From: Anaerobium acetethylicum
GTDB taxonomy: Bacteria > Bacillota > Clostridia > Lachnospirales > Lachnospiraceae
NCBI RefSeq assembly: GCF_900096945.1
Contig: NZ_FMKA01000003.1
Span: 181,840-245,839 of the forward strand
Direction: 5' to 3'
Length of the DNA stretch: 64,000 nucleotides
The position numbers and the translations under genes are program-made. A model generated the notes under the pieces. The model had not been told where the DNA came from and made no database searches. It was given only the letters and a program-made list of their open reading frames with translations. Below are positions 1 to 8,926 of the stretch, one piece after another (the stretch's first letter is position 1; each line of letters opens with the position of its first letter).

Positions 1-1194
1 CAGCTGCCATATTTTCAGCACGCCTGCCGCTACTGCTCCGGGCACTGCAATATATACCAGATAACTGATGGCATAATAGGTAATTGCCTGCTTTTCCTGC
101 TTCTCAACGCTGAAATTTATATCATATTCGGGCAGAAGCTCACCGATCAGCTTCATGCATTCATCCTTTTTCATATAAAGGCAGATGTTCGTCTTTTCCT
201 GCTTCTCATCTCCCATGCCGATATTATTAACGCTGACCATTGCATAGCCAGCCATCCTGGCAAACAGGGATTCTGTTATCTGTATGGCATTGATCTTATC
301 GACCGGAACGGTGTACTCCCTCGTGTTCAGAAGGCCGTAGCTCAAGAGCAGGCGGCTGTCTATCCTCTGCACCTTGAAGTTGAACAGACGCGTTATACCT
401 TGAAGCCCCTGATAGAAGACCGGGACAATGGCCATCGCCGCGAACAGGATGCTGCCTTCCGTCCCTCTTTCGGCACCTGACATGACTCCTGCAGAGAATC
501 CTGCAATTCCGCCGATCAGGACAATCAGCGTAACTACCGAAAACTGCATGACCGAATGCCTTATGATGTCCTTTATATCAAACCTGTAGATTCCGCTGAC
601 TCTTTTTCCCGTCTGCATTTCTGCGATTGCCGCCTCTTCATCAATAAATCCTGCTTCAATCGTTTCTGCCGTTTTTCCTCCTGACATCTCTGTGTTCTGG
701 GTAGACGAGAAGATTCTGTCTCTGACTTCAACTGCCTTGTCTTTTGCAAGGATCAGTTTCAGGTCAGCCCCTTTCGACATCTCCGAAGAATTCACATCAA
801 TCTTCAAAGCATACAGGCCGAAGATCTTCTCGATCAGGTTTTGGTTGAGATTGCAGTTTGAAATTGTATTCAAAGGGATACTGATATCGCGTCTGAATAT
901 CCCTCCTTTTTTCCAGTAAAAGTTCATATCGTCAATGCTCATGGTGATCCGATACCATCTGAACCAGGAAAATCCCCCTGTCAGACCTGCCAGCAGCAGA
1001 ATGACGCTGGCAGCAATCAGCACCGTAAAAAGGCTTCTGTTCCCTTCTCCGGATACATATGCAGCCAGTTTTTTGATGTCATCGAAGGAAGACACCAGTA
1101 TCCATATTACAATCCAGACTGCACCTCCCATGTTTTTCAGTATCATGAACGGATGGTTCCTGAATATTCCGTTTCCATTATTTTCACTGGTCAT
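1..1194 (-). CDS. Partial PH-domain (bPH2, YdbT-like) membrane protein
   Basis: This gene starts at the ATG complementary to 1192-1194 and runs off the window edge, so only about 398 codons of the N-terminal part are visible and no stop codon is seen. The translation has two closely spaced hydrophobic segments near residues 28-70, followed by a soluble stretch with the pattern of a bacterial PH domain (RRDISIPLNTISNC..), then a further membrane pair and a second such unit (YTVPVDKINAIQITES). That arrangement matches the YdbT family, in which membrane pairs alternate with bPH2 domains. Its start overlaps the stop of the upstream YdbS-like gene by 11 bases, so the two are translationally coupled. 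YdbS/YdbT pairs are widespread in Firmicutes; their role at the membrane is poorly defined. The call rests on the repeat architecture and pairing. Confidence 0.75.
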   Translation of the reverse strand, partial: MTSENNGNGIFRNHPFMILKNMGGAVWIVIWILVSSFDDIKKLAAYVSGEGNRSLFTVLIAASVILLLAGLTGGFSWFRWYRITMSIDDMNFYWKKGGIFRRDISIPLNTISNCNLNQNLIEKIFGLYALKIDVNSSEMSKGADLKLILAKDKAVEVRDRIFSSTQNTEMSGGKTAETIEAGFIDEEAAIAEMQTGKRVSGIYRFDIKDIIRHSVMQFSVVTLIVLIGGIAGFSAGVMSGAERGTEGSILFAAMAIVPVFYQGLQGITRLFNFKVQRIDSRLLLSYGLLNTREYTVPVDKINAIQITESLFARMAGYAMVSVNNIGMGDEKQEKTNICLYMKKDECMKLIGELLPEYDINFSVEKQEKQAITYYAISYLVYIAVPGAVAAGVLKIWQL

Positions 1195-1756
1195 AGGCTT
1201 CACCTGCTGCGCCGGCTTCTGAACCATCTTCATGCTCAGCTAAATCGTCAGATACTGGCGATGCTTTCATGACCGCCAGCTCGTTTATCTTTTTCTTCAG
1301 TGATTCCGCTATGATTTGCGCCTCTTCCCGGGGCAGGAATCTCAGGTTCGCATTTCCGCCCGCAGTCACAATCTTCACATCGGAAAGCTTGAACAGGCGG
1401 TCAACAGGTCCTTCTTCGATGCTGACCTGATGAAGGCGGTTCAATGGAATAATCTCATGCTCAGTCCAGAGCCACCCCTCCACGATCTCAACACTTTCAT
1501 GATCAATGCGGTACCGGTAGCGCGCATAGCTGAAAGTCGGCTTCAATATCACCATGATTACCAATACTGCTGTAATGAATGCATATATGATGTTTATCAG
1601 GTTTCTGTATTCAGGATCCATCTCGATTTTTACAAGAAAAGCCCTGACTGCAGTCAGTATGATAATCATAATCATGCTTGATGTCAGCGCTTTCAGCGTC
1701 ATGCACCAGCGTCCTCCTGCATTAAGGTGTTTAAAATCTGTGTACTGTTCGTTCAT
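1184..1756 (-). CDS. PH-domain (bPH2, YdbS-like) membrane protein
   Basis: A small protein of about 190 residues with two hydrophobic segments (about residues 25-45 and 55-75) followed by a bPH2-type domain carrying the phrase IIPLNRLHQVSIEEGPVDRL, typical of YdbS. The acidic C-terminus is low in complexity. I place the start at the second of two in-frame ATGs (1756) because the GAGGG ribosome binding site abuts the first (1762) too closely. It is the first gene of a two-gene minus-strand unit and overlaps the following YdbT-like gene by 11 bases. The function of this family is not settled; a membrane-associated role is inferred from topology. Confidence 0.75.
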   Translation of the reverse strand: MNEQYTDFKHLNAGGRWCMTLKALTSSMIMIIILTAVRAFLVKIEMDPEYRNLINIIYAFITAVLVIMVILKPTFSYARYRYRIDHESVEIVEGWLWTEHEIIPLNRLHQVSIEEGPVDRLFKLSDVKIVTAGGNANLRFLPREEAQIIAESLKKKINELAVMKASPVSDDLAEHEDGSEAGAAGEAYDQ

Positions 1757-1967
1757 CCCCATCCCTCTTTCTTATCATAATATCGTTATCTGTCCAGATC
1801 TGCTGTCCCTCAAAACATGTTCCGATATCTTTATTGATAGACACATCTCTTTCCCGTTGCTAATATTGTACTAATTTTTTACATTATTTACAATCCTTTA
1901 ATTTATTCCAAAAATTCTGCCGCCAGCTATCCAAACCCGCAAGACACCTGGCTTACAGTACTTTTTA

Positions 1968-1996
1968 AGGCACTGGCACTATCGTGCCTTTTTTTT
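1968..1996 (+). terminator. Plus-strand hairpin terminator without an upstream gene
   Basis: AGGCAC (1968-1973) pairs with GTGCCT (1984-1989) and is followed by a run of eight T. The nearest upstream plus-strand coding gene is outside the window, so it either ends an unrecognised short transcript beginning around 1890 or is a leftover. A short pairing GCCAG/CTGGC lies just upstream (about 1922-1952). Confidence 0.6.
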
Positions 1997-2084
1997 GTAC
2001 ATTTTGCATTTTTGAATATATGCATATTGAAAATCCTTTTGAAATTTGATATATTGAATTTGCCAGAAATTCTTATTTATATAC

Positions 2085-2180
2085 ATATTTTTTCAAACCG
2101 TTTCTGCCCTGCCCAACACAGGCCGGAAACGGTCCTTCCTGAAATCCCATGCCAAAGGCTTTTGCCTTTGGCTTTTTTTA
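2085..2180 (+). ncRNA. Candidate small RNA with its own promoter and terminator
   Basis: A promoter-like pair TTGAAT (2054-2059) and TTATAT/TATATA (2077-2083) is spaced by 17-18 bases and would start a transcript near 2090. The predicted RNA first forms a hairpin whose arms ACCGTTTC and GAAACGGT enclose a second short pairing, and then ends in a strong terminator: GCCAAAGGC (2151-2159) pairing with GCCTTTGGC (2164-2172), followed by seven T. No open reading frame with a ribosome binding site lies inside. This is a structural inference only; I do not recognise the RNA family. Confidence 0.35.
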
Positions 2181-2181
2181 G

Positions 2182-2350
2182 GACGTGATGCAAAACATGT
2201 TCATTCGCAGCGCGCTCTCGCTTAGATGAAGACGTAGTGGTACTTAGGCCGCAAAGTACGCGGCCTAAGTACCAACGTCTTCATAAAGCTGCTCATCAAT
2301 TCATGTTTTGTATCACTGTGCTACGGCTGGCGGATGTGCAAATTGACTAA
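2182..2350 (-). mobile_element. Family B repeat, copy 1 (inner part)
   Basis: This copy carries the family B core in the orientation opposite to the copy at 61002-61255: a near-palindrome with arms GATGAAGACGTAGTGGTAC and GTACCAACGTCTTCAT around GGCCGC..GCGGCC, bounded by GATGCAAAACATG and CATGTTTTGTATC. On the right it keeps a degraded piece of the outer arm (GTGCAAATTGAC). The terminal GTGTCAAAAGCCC repeat is missing on both sides, so the copy is eroded. No coding capacity. Confidence 0.8.
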
Positions 2351-2498
2351 GCGAAGGCATTCATGAAATTATACAACTAGCTTTCTACTAAAATATTTAT
2401 TTTATTATACGTCCTTTAATTCAAGAGAACTGGACAATTTGTGGTGCAAACCCAGGAAGCCAAATCAATTTGACACTCTAATCCTACATATTTAAAAA

Positions 2499-2537
2499 AA
2501 CATCGGCACTGCTGTTTAAAAGCAGGTGCCGATGTCT
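2499..2537 (-). terminator. Terminator of the fucosidase gene
   Basis: ACATCGGCAC-TGCT pairs with AGCAG-TGCCGATGT with a short loop; on the minus strand the stem is followed by seven T. It is the first terminator downstream of the fucosidase stop codon. A family A repeat (2583-2724) lies between the stop codon and this hairpin. Confidence 0.85.
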
Positions 2538-2582
2538 TTATTTTCTGATTGACCCTATTCTGTTGTCAGTTATTCCGGAATC

Positions 2583-2724
2583 GTAACTATTCAGGACTAC
2601 GTCCTTCATAGTCACAGATGATGCACACAAATTGCATAATCAGCAATTTGGTGCACGCATGTCTCGGGTTTTTATGCAAATTCAGCATAAAACACCTCGC
2701 GAGACAGGGGTTCTGAACAGTTAC
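2583..2724 (-). mobile_element. Family A MITE-like repeat, copy A1
   Basis: Full-length 142-bp element with ends GTAACTATTCAG and CTGAACAGTTAC. It is flanked by CCGGAATC on the left and TCGGAATC on the right, an 8-bp duplication with one mismatch. Internally it can form hairpins (GTTTTTATGC with GCATAAAA, and CAAATTGC with GCAATTTG). It begins 18 bases after the fucosidase stop codon on the minus strand and lies before that gene's terminator, reading in the same sense as most other gene-linked copies (GTAACTGTTCAGAACCCC first). Confidence 0.9.
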
Positions 2725-2742
2725 TCGGAATCTTTCTATATG

Positions 2743-5700
2743 CTACTTAACTCCAAAACTTTCCATGATTCCAGCAAACTCAGGTGAATTTGCAAATCCC
2801 AGCAGGATATCTTCCCTGGCTGTTCCTGCCGCAAGCCTGTCTGTATGGTATGCAAGACCCTCCTGCTCAAATTCCCTTCCCATGAATGTCCTGTAGAGCA
2901 CTTTTACATAATCCTCGTCAGAAAGCTTCTTATCCTGGAACTCCTCTGAACTGAAGAAATTCTGCGCAGCCCTGACAGATGTCACATTGCCAGCCATGAT
3001 TTCTTTGGTATAGTAGTTCAGTCCATCTGTCTCTGCTTCTCTTCCAAGTGCCTTTTCATATAGACGGTATACGTACATAGTAAGCTGTGGTCTCATATCC
3101 CTTGACTCTTCAACTTCCACATTCCCTCTGTCTATTCCGCTGTCGCTGCAGATTCCTGTGTATTCTTCAGACTCCACAAATCCTTTGAATACGTACATCC
3201 TTGATATTCCATTATTCAAAAAGTTTATCCAGTATGCTTTTCCCTCTGCATCTGAAGCTCTTCCCATGAATGTCTCGTATAGCACTTCAACATAATCTTC
3301 ATTGCTGAGTCCTCGATCTGCAAACTCAGGGCTGAATACAAATCCCTTTCCAACACCAGCTCCGTTTTTCGTTCTGTCAGTCAGCGAATCCGTATAGTAG
3401 CCGATTTCTTCCGCAGCTGCAGTCCTTCCGAGTACTTTCTCATAAAGCCTCGTAACAAATCCTGTTATCTTTTCAGCGGAAATTTCCGCTTCTGTCTTTG
3501 CCCTGAAGGTTACTGAAATAGTTGTGTCTTTTTCTATATTTTCAATGGTGTAGCTTGTAACTGCTCCGACTGAGACGCCGTCTACTACAACATCATCAAC
3601 GACATATCCTTCATCCGGGATGATTGTGAATACCTGACTTCTTCCCGCTTCAAGAGATGTGATTCCGCCTGGCGTGATTGTTCCATTCGCCACCGCTTCT
3701 GCTGTCACGTTGTGATTTGCCGTTACCAGTTCTTTCCCAATAAATGTCAGTTTATCGATATTTGGAGAACAGTGGGAGTCCGCAGTGAAGACAAGTTCGC
3801 CTGCCCCCGCTGCCGTAACTGTGATATCGAAAGCTGTGGTCAGCTGCTCGTTTGGATTCCCGTTGGCAGGTACCGCATAGGAGCCCGCAGCAACATTCGT
3901 TCCGCTCCAGTTCATGGTATTAAGGTTCGTACCCGAACGGCCTGACTGGTAACGCATTGTTACCGTATAAGTGCCGGCTTTCGCTGCAAAAAAAGGAAGT
4001 CTGATAGCATTTTCATTTTCAAACCAGCTGATTTTGCTTCCGCCGCTTGCTGCTGAATCAATGGCTACACGCACGTTTTTATTTATCGAATCCGGAACTG
4101 CTCCCGCAACTCTCGGCACGAGGGTGAACAGTTCTGCTTCTACATCTTTTCCAGCCGCTGTATCTGCCGGCATTATGAATGGATCTTCGGCAGTGAAGCC
4201 GGTTCTTGCAACCAGGGCGTCTTTTGCCGCTATTAAAGCTGCTTTTGCATTGTTGACTGCAGTCTGCGTAAAATTCTGCGGCGCTGCCAGTATTGCCTTT
4301 GCCGTCGCAAGGGCGTCTGCAAAAGCAGGCCATCCAGCTGCCATGTAAGAGCTTTCTTTATAGCCTTCAACTGCTGTAACAGCAGCCTGAAGCTCTTCTG
4401 TTCCGTCATTGTCGTTGATTACGACTTCCGCCGTGGTCAGGAACCCAAGATCCGCATTTGCCGGATTCTGGATTTCAATGTAAAATTCAAGATCTCCGGT
4501 GATCGCATCGTTGTCAATTGTCGTAACCGTAATTGTCTTTTCCGTTTCGCCTTCCGCAAAGGTAAGCGTCCTGTCTATGTCATAATAGTATTGTCCCTGA
4601 ACAGCCGTTCCAGGAGGTGTCAGCACCTTGACGGTCGCTTCTCCTGTGCTTCCTGCCATACGTTTGATTTTCACATCAAATGAACCTGCTTCGTCTACAG
4701 CATAGCTGCTGTTTTCAATTTCAAACATTCCGGCAGGATTTGAATTGTAGTATGCAACATCAAGCCCCAGTGCCGCACTGGTTGTAGACGTCATGGTGAC
4801 TGTATGGGTACCGTATGCAAGGTCTGGCGTGGTATAGAGGAGTTTCTTAAGGGAGCGGCTTGTTGCATAGGTGTTTGCCGTTCCTGCTGCTGCCCCGTCG
4901 ATGGTGATGGTCATAGCTCCGTGGTTCGGATCCATGGTTCCCATAATCCATGCCTTTGTTCCCGTAAATGTGAAAGACGCTGTAGCACCTGCTCCCCTCG
5001 ACCAGATTCCTGTCGTGTTGATTCCGTCGATTGTTTCCTGGGTCCAGGTTCCAGTTGTCGTAAATTCCCTGTCATCAATGAGTTTCAGGGTGTCGGGATA
5101 AGCTGCTCCCAGCGCGAAGTCCTTGGCAGCTTTATAAACGCCCACATTATTGATAAGCGGAACTGCCTTGGAACCCGTTATGTTGATTCTGATCTGGTCT
5201 GCCTTTACAGTACTTCCCCTTACAAGGCGTTTTGCCGCGATCGTGCTTCCGCTTCCGAATAATTTCCAGTCTGCAGAATCGCCATTCCTGTATTCAACAG
5301 TGAAGTTCTGGATCCTCTGTCCTTTTTCGATATATTCCTCAATTGAAACAACATCGAAGGCCTGTGTTGCGCCAAGGTCGATCGTAAGGCTGCCCGTGGT
5401 CTGCCCGTCTTCCATTGTCCAGTATGTATCCTGGGCATCTGCATCTTTATCGATGGCCTGGTCCGCCGAAAACTGGTCTGCATTTCCTCGTACTGCGCTT
5501 GCCTGCGCTGTCACGCCTTCTTTTTCAGTAAGGTCTTCATCGAACGTTTCTGTAATAGCAGTTGAAAATTCCTGCAGTCTCGTGATTACTGCCGGCGTGT
5601 AAGTTCCCTGCTTGTTCGGAGCAACATTCAGGAGAAGCGGACATCCGCGTCCGACTGAACTGAAATAGATGGTTGCGAGCTGTTCCATGGTCTTTGGCGA

Positions 5701-6639
5701 CTGGCCGTCATGATAAAACCATCCCGGAGTAAGCGACACATCACATTCCGGAACGCTCCAGTAGGATTCTCCTGTCGCAGTAATCTTTTTCTGGTGCCAT
5801 TCATTGTCGCCTGCAATTCCTCTTTCGTTACCGATCCAGTGGACTCCGCCGCCATACTCTGTTGCGCCGAAAATCTGAACGCCTTCATTTCCATTTCGGA
5901 TGGTATCCACGAATGACTGCATCCTGTAATCCTGGGCATCTTCTCCTGAACCCTTGGCACCATCCATCCACCATTCAATGAACTCGCCGTTATTTCCGTA
6001 TGCATCATTATCGCAGATTTCCTTTATCTGGTTGATGTAGTACTGATTATAGTCGCCATTCTTATCGTTCGATGCGGATCCGCCTGAGCCGTATCCATAA
6101 CTTGGTTCATGAATATCCCATGGGGACAGGTATAGTCCCATGTCCATATCATATTTTGTACATGCCGCTGAAAGTTCTGCCAGTATGTCTCCATCATAGG
6201 AACTGCTGTCAACGTCAAAATCAGTATACGCACTGTTCCATAAGCAGAATCCGTCATGGTGTTTTGCAGTAATGATGAGCCTCTTGAACCCCGCATTCTG
6301 AAGGACAGTCACCATATCGTCCGCATGGAATTCCGTACACTGAAAATTGTCCACAGTATATGTGTCATTCCCCCATTCCAGATTTGTATAAGTATTTGGT
6401 CCAAAATGCATAAACGCTGCAAGCTCCTGCTCATAGTAGTCAAGCTGCTGCTGGTTTGGAACCGGACCGTAATCTGCCGGTTCAGTTACTGTGGTTGTCG
6501 TTTCCTTTACCATCTCCGTTGCTGTGGTACCTGTGTCCGGTGTTCCTGCCGAGGCAGCAAACGCCGAAATGTCAAGGCTGCCGACTGTCATTAACAGCGC
6601 AAGCCCCGCGGCTGTGGTGCGTAAAAACCTTTTTTTCAT
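2743..6639 (-). CDS. Secreted multidomain alpha-L-fucosidase (GH29)
   Basis: A 1298-residue exported enzyme. Residues 1-29 form a signal peptide (cut near AFA-AS). The GH29 catalytic domain covers about 50-370: KHHDG at 126-130 and WWMDG at 223-227, with Asp226 the expected nucleophile that releases L-fucose with retention. An F5/8 type C (discoidin-like) carbohydrate-binding domain follows (about 385-505), then a second beta-sandwich (about 520-640), a Calx-beta domain (about 645-755, ending INDNDG), a FIVAR-like helical stretch (about 765-830), a CBM-like domain (about 850-985), an InlB-type repeat (about 990-1070) and two DUF4214 units (about 1075-1298). There is no LPXTG-type anchor, so surface retention, if any, would rest on the appended domains. 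The set suggests action on host mucin or milk glycans. The gene stands alone; the ribosome binding site AAAAGGGGAAAAGG precedes the ATG. Confidence 0.93.
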   Translation of the reverse strand: MKKRFLRTTAAGLALLMTVGSLDISAFAASAGTPDTGTTATEMVKETTTTVTEPADYGPVPNQQQLDYYEQELAAFMHFGPNTYTNLEWGNDTYTVDNFQCTEFHADDMVTVLQNAGFKRLIITAKHHDGFCLWNSAYTDFDVDSSSYDGDILAELSAACTKYDMDMGLYLSPWDIHEPSYGYGSGGSASNDKNGDYNQYYINQIKEICDNDAYGNNGEFIEWWMDGAKGSGEDAQDYRMQSFVDTIRNGNEGVQIFGATEYGGGVHWIGNERGIAGDNEWHQKKITATGESYWSVPECDVSLTPGWFYHDGQSPKTMEQLATIYFSSVGRGCPLLLNVAPNKQGTYTPAVITRLQEFSTAITETFDEDLTEKEGVTAQASAVRGNADQFSADQAIDKDADAQDTYWTMEDGQTTGSLTIDLGATQAFDVVSIEEYIEKGQRIQNFTVEYRNGDSADWKLFGSGSTIAAKRLVRGSTVKADQIRINITGSKAVPLINNVGVYKAAKDFALGAAYPDTLKLIDDREFTTTGTWTQETIDGINTTGIWSRGAGATASFTFTGTKAWIMGTMDPNHGAMTITIDGAAAGTANTYATSRSLKKLLYTTPDLAYGTHTVTMTSTTSAALGLDVAYYNSNPAGMFEIENSSYAVDEAGSFDVKIKRMAGSTGEATVKVLTPPGTAVQGQYYYDIDRTLTFAEGETEKTITVTTIDNDAITGDLEFYIEIQNPANADLGFLTTAEVVINDNDGTEELQAAVTAVEGYKESSYMAAGWPAFADALATAKAILAAPQNFTQTAVNNAKAALIAAKDALVARTGFTAEDPFIMPADTAAGKDVEAELFTLVPRVAGAVPDSINKNVRVAIDSAASGGSKISWFENENAIRLPFFAAKAGTYTVTMRYQSGRSGTNLNTMNWSGTNVAAGSYAVPANGNPNEQLTTAFDITVTAAGAGELVFTADSHCSPNIDKLTFIGKELVTANHNVTAEAVANGTITPGGITSLEAGRSQVFTIIPDEGYVVDDVVVDGVSVGAVTSYTIENIEKDTTISVTFRAKTEAEISAEKITGFVTRLYEKVLGRTAAAEEIGYYTDSLTDRTKNGAGVGKGFVFSPEFADRGLSNEDYVEVLYETFMGRASDAEGKAYWINFLNNGISRMYVFKGFVESEEYTGICSDSGIDRGNVEVEESRDMRPQLTMYVYRLYEKALGREAETDGLNYYTKEIMAGNVTSVRAAQNFFSSEEFQDKKLSDEDYVKVLYRTFMGREFEQEGLAYHTDRLAAGTAREDILLGFANSPEFAGIMESFGVK

Positions 6640-6813
6640 AAGCCTTTTCCCCTTTTACCTGTTATTATGTTAGATGACAAGCGTCACTCCGTTTCATTAT
6701 AGCCGGTACCAATTTCAATTGCTTTACACTATCCCACATTTTTATTTGTACTTTTTATGCTTTTATCTGTTTTTCCCTGGATTGTTCTTGTTTTCTAAGA
6801 AAAGCCGAGTGTC

Positions 6814-6856
6814 AAAAAGCACTGCGGAGATTATTCTGTCCCCCGCAGTGCTTTTT
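6814..6856 (-). terminator. Terminator of the PAS-GGDEF gene
   Basis: AAAAAGCACTGCGG (6814-6827) pairs with CCGCAGTGCTTTTT (6843-6856). It works in both directions by sequence; on the minus strand it lies about 60 bases past the stop codon of the PAS-GGDEF gene, with a family A fragment in between. Confidence 0.85.
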
Positions 6857-6884
6857 GAATTTTTAAACATATGCTATTCGTTTT

Positions 6885-6906
6885 GTTACTATTCAGGACT
6901 ACGTCC
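6885..6906 (-). mobile_element. Family A repeat, terminal fragment A2
   Basis: Only the end GTTACTATTCAGGACTACG and a few bases remain, lying 12 bases beyond the stop codon of the PAS-GGDEF gene and before its terminator. It is either a decayed copy or the product of imprecise excision. Confidence 0.65.
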
Positions 6907-6918
6907 CAAACACTTGCT

Positions 6919-7914
6919 TCATTTTTTCTTATGGGTTGCAGCCAGCCTCTTCCTGGTCTTTCTTGCTTCTTCAAGGCTTCTGTCTGCCTCGCACATGAAT
7001 TCCTCCATGCTCTCCCCGTGGTATTCGGCAATACCCCCGCTGATCCTTATGCTGATTCCATGCTCCAGGCCCCATTGCCCTGCCTGGCTTCTAATTCTTT
7101 CAACAACCCTTTCAACATTTACCATCTCCGTATTCGAAAAAATCGCCATGAATTCTTCTTTGTCATACCTGCCGACAGCATCCTGTCCTCTCAGGGTTTT
7201 GGTAAGTATGCCAGCAATGCCCTTCAGCACCACATCCACAGACTCATGATCTTTTGGATGGCCTTCTTCTGTCAGACTGGTTATTTCAAATTTACATATA
7301 GAAAGAGGGGTTTTATAAATCAACGACTGGTTCATCCTGTTTTCAAGTTCATCCATCAGTGCCGCCCTGTTAAGGATGCCCGTGAGCGGATCCGTCAGTG
7401 CCCTGAGCTTCTGAAGCTCATTCTGTTTTTCTATCTCTATTTCCATTTCTTTTCGTTCGGTGATGTCGAAAACGCTTCCTGCCACCATCTCCGGATTTCC
7501 ATTGCTGTCACGGTTGGTGATTCTTGCTCGGTCATAGACCCATTTCCATTCCCCATCCTTCGTCTGTATCCTGTATTCCACTTCATAAAGACCCGATTTC
7601 CCCTGTAGCATAAGGCGCATCGCTTCTTTATTGTTATAATAATCTTCCGAATGGAACCTGTCAGAAAAGAACTGATAGTTGATGCTTTCCGGCAGCTCTT
7701 CCCTGCTATAGCCCAGCGCTTCAATTATAAACGGACTGCACTCGACCCTGTTTGTCTTGAGATTCCAGTACCAGTGTCCCATATTTCCCGGCACCGCAGC
7801 ATCAGGTCCCGTTTCCCACTCCTGCTCTTTTTCTTCCAGAAGCTCCTTATTCAGCGTTTCAAGTTCAGCTATCCTTTCAAGAAGCTGATTCCTGTCATAA
7901 TTAGAATAATCCAT
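6919..7914 (-). CDS. PAS-GGDEF protein with a degenerate GGDEF site
   Basis: A 331-residue cytoplasmic protein: a short coiled coil (about 8-35), a PAS fold (about 45-165, with the PAC-like ending AGSVFDITERKEME), a linker helix and a GGDEF domain (about 175-325, entry motif DPLTGILNR). GGDEF domains make cyclic di-GMP, but here the signature reads RYDKEEF instead of RYGGDEF, and the metal-binding Asp of the first strand is replaced (CKFEITS). Loss of both glycines and of that Asp argues against diguanylate cyclase activity. It may instead bind GTP or a partner and act as a sensor or scaffold. No EAL domain is attached. The start is the only ATG with a good GGGGG-type ribosome binding site. 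It is transcribed alone with its own terminator. Confidence 0.88.
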   Translation of the reverse strand: MDYSNYDRNQLLERIAELETLNKELLEEKEQEWETGPDAAVPGNMGHWYWNLKTNRVECSPFIIEALGYSREELPESINYQFFSDRFHSEDYYNNKEAMRLMLQGKSGLYEVEYRIQTKDGEWKWVYDRARITNRDSNGNPEMVAGSVFDITERKEMEIEIEKQNELQKLRALTDPLTGILNRAALMDELENRMNQSLIYKTPLSICKFEITSLTEEGHPKDHESVDVVLKGIAGILTKTLRGQDAVGRYDKEEFMAIFSNTEMVNVERVVERIRSQAGQWGLEHGISIRISGGIAEYHGESMEEFMCEADRSLEEARKTRKRLAATHKKK

Positions 7915-8133
7915 GTTTTACCCCCTGCTTTTTGTGATTTCGGATTTAAACTTTATTCTGCTGCTTTTTATATTATATCGGATTAAAACTTATATTCCAC
8001 TGCTTTTTTGCACATAAAATTTATCTTTTCGGACTTCTGGTCTGTCTTTTTTCCATTCTTTCAATATATTGCAGCTTTTTCTTTCCCAGAGTATGCCACT
8101 TCAGTATCTGATCATCCTATAATCTGTGTACAT

Positions 8134-8841
8134 CTATACGACCATCTTCCAGCTGGACATCGCAAGCCATTTCTGGCGTTCCTCGTAGTCGGGCATAATC
8201 TTTCCCACCAGCCTCCAGAAGGATCTTTCATGGTTCAGATGTACCATATGGCACATTTCATGGACCACAACATAGTCAATGACCTCCATGGGTGCCATTG
8301 CCAGCTTCCAGTTGAATGTCATCTGATATTTTGAATCGCAGGTACCCCAGTTCGCCTTATTGTCGGAGATCTTTATCCCCTTCGGCTTTGTCTTGAAATG
8401 GGACTGGTAGGTTCTGATGCGCCCTTCGACCAGCGACTTGCACTGCTGGTAGTAGAAGCGCTTCAGAGCCTGCCTGATCTTCTCGTCTTCATGCTCCCGG
8501 ACATGGACATGAAGCACTTCTTCCCTGAGCACCACAAAATCCCGTTCTGCAGCCTCATCCGGAAGTATCCGTATCGGATAGGTCTTCCCCAGATACAGAA
8601 AATTCTCTCCGTGCTCATAAGTCTTTTCCCTGAATCCCTTCGTTCTCTCCTTCATTTCAGAAGACGTCTTCACGATCCAGTTCCACTTGGCTTCTATCAT
8701 CTTTTCAACTGATTCCGCTGATGTATCTTTCGGGACCCTTACTTCGATGTTCCCGTAACAGTCTATATATATGCCCATGGTCTTTCTTTTTTTATATATT
8801 AAATTGTATCCTATTGTTTCTCCTGAAAATGAATGCGTCAT
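8134..8841 (-). CDS. YgjP-like zinc metallopeptidase (DUF45)
   Basis: A 235-residue protein of the YgjP/DUF45 family. The catalytic zinc motif HEMCH sits near residue 195 in the phrase VVHEMCHMVHLNHERSFW, preceded by the family block NWGTCDSKYQMTFNWKL. The N-terminal half has the usual IxYxLIYKKRKT...VRVPK pattern, which supports the full-length start at 8841 over an internal ATG. The family is related to SprT/WSS1 minigluzincins; some members lie beside type I restriction genes, but no such neighbour is present here. No signal peptide is visible, so it should be cytoplasmic. The substrate is unknown. Confidence 0.88.
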   Translation of the reverse strand: MTHSFSGETIGYNLIYKKRKTMGIYIDCYGNIEVRVPKDTSAESVEKMIEAKWNWIVKTSSEMKERTKGFREKTYEHGENFLYLGKTYPIRILPDEAAERDFVVLREEVLHVHVREHEDEKIRQALKRFYYQQCKSLVEGRIRTYQSHFKTKPKGIKISDNKANWGTCDSKYQMTFNWKLAMAPMEVIDYVVVHEMCHMVHLNHERSFWRLVGKIMPDYEERQKWLAMSSWKMVV

Positions 8842-8926
8842 ACTACCACCTTGATTTTTTTTAAAGCCTTTCTATTTTTACAAATTATATGAAAATCCCA
8901 CAAAATTCCTGCTTCTCTGGGCGGCC

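Larger units (their letters stand above)
1757..2742. other. Gene-free stretch of about 1 kb holding terminators and repeats
   Basis: No convincing protein gene is visible on either strand between the YdbS-like gene and the fucosidase. The stretch holds two plus-strand hairpin-plus-T terminators (1968-1996 and 2151-2179) with no gene in front of either, a candidate small RNA ending at the second, a family B repeat, the minus-strand terminator of the fucosidase gene and a full family A repeat. The AT-rich part at 1860-1920 and the segment 2350-2495 show nothing I can identify. Confidence 0.7.
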
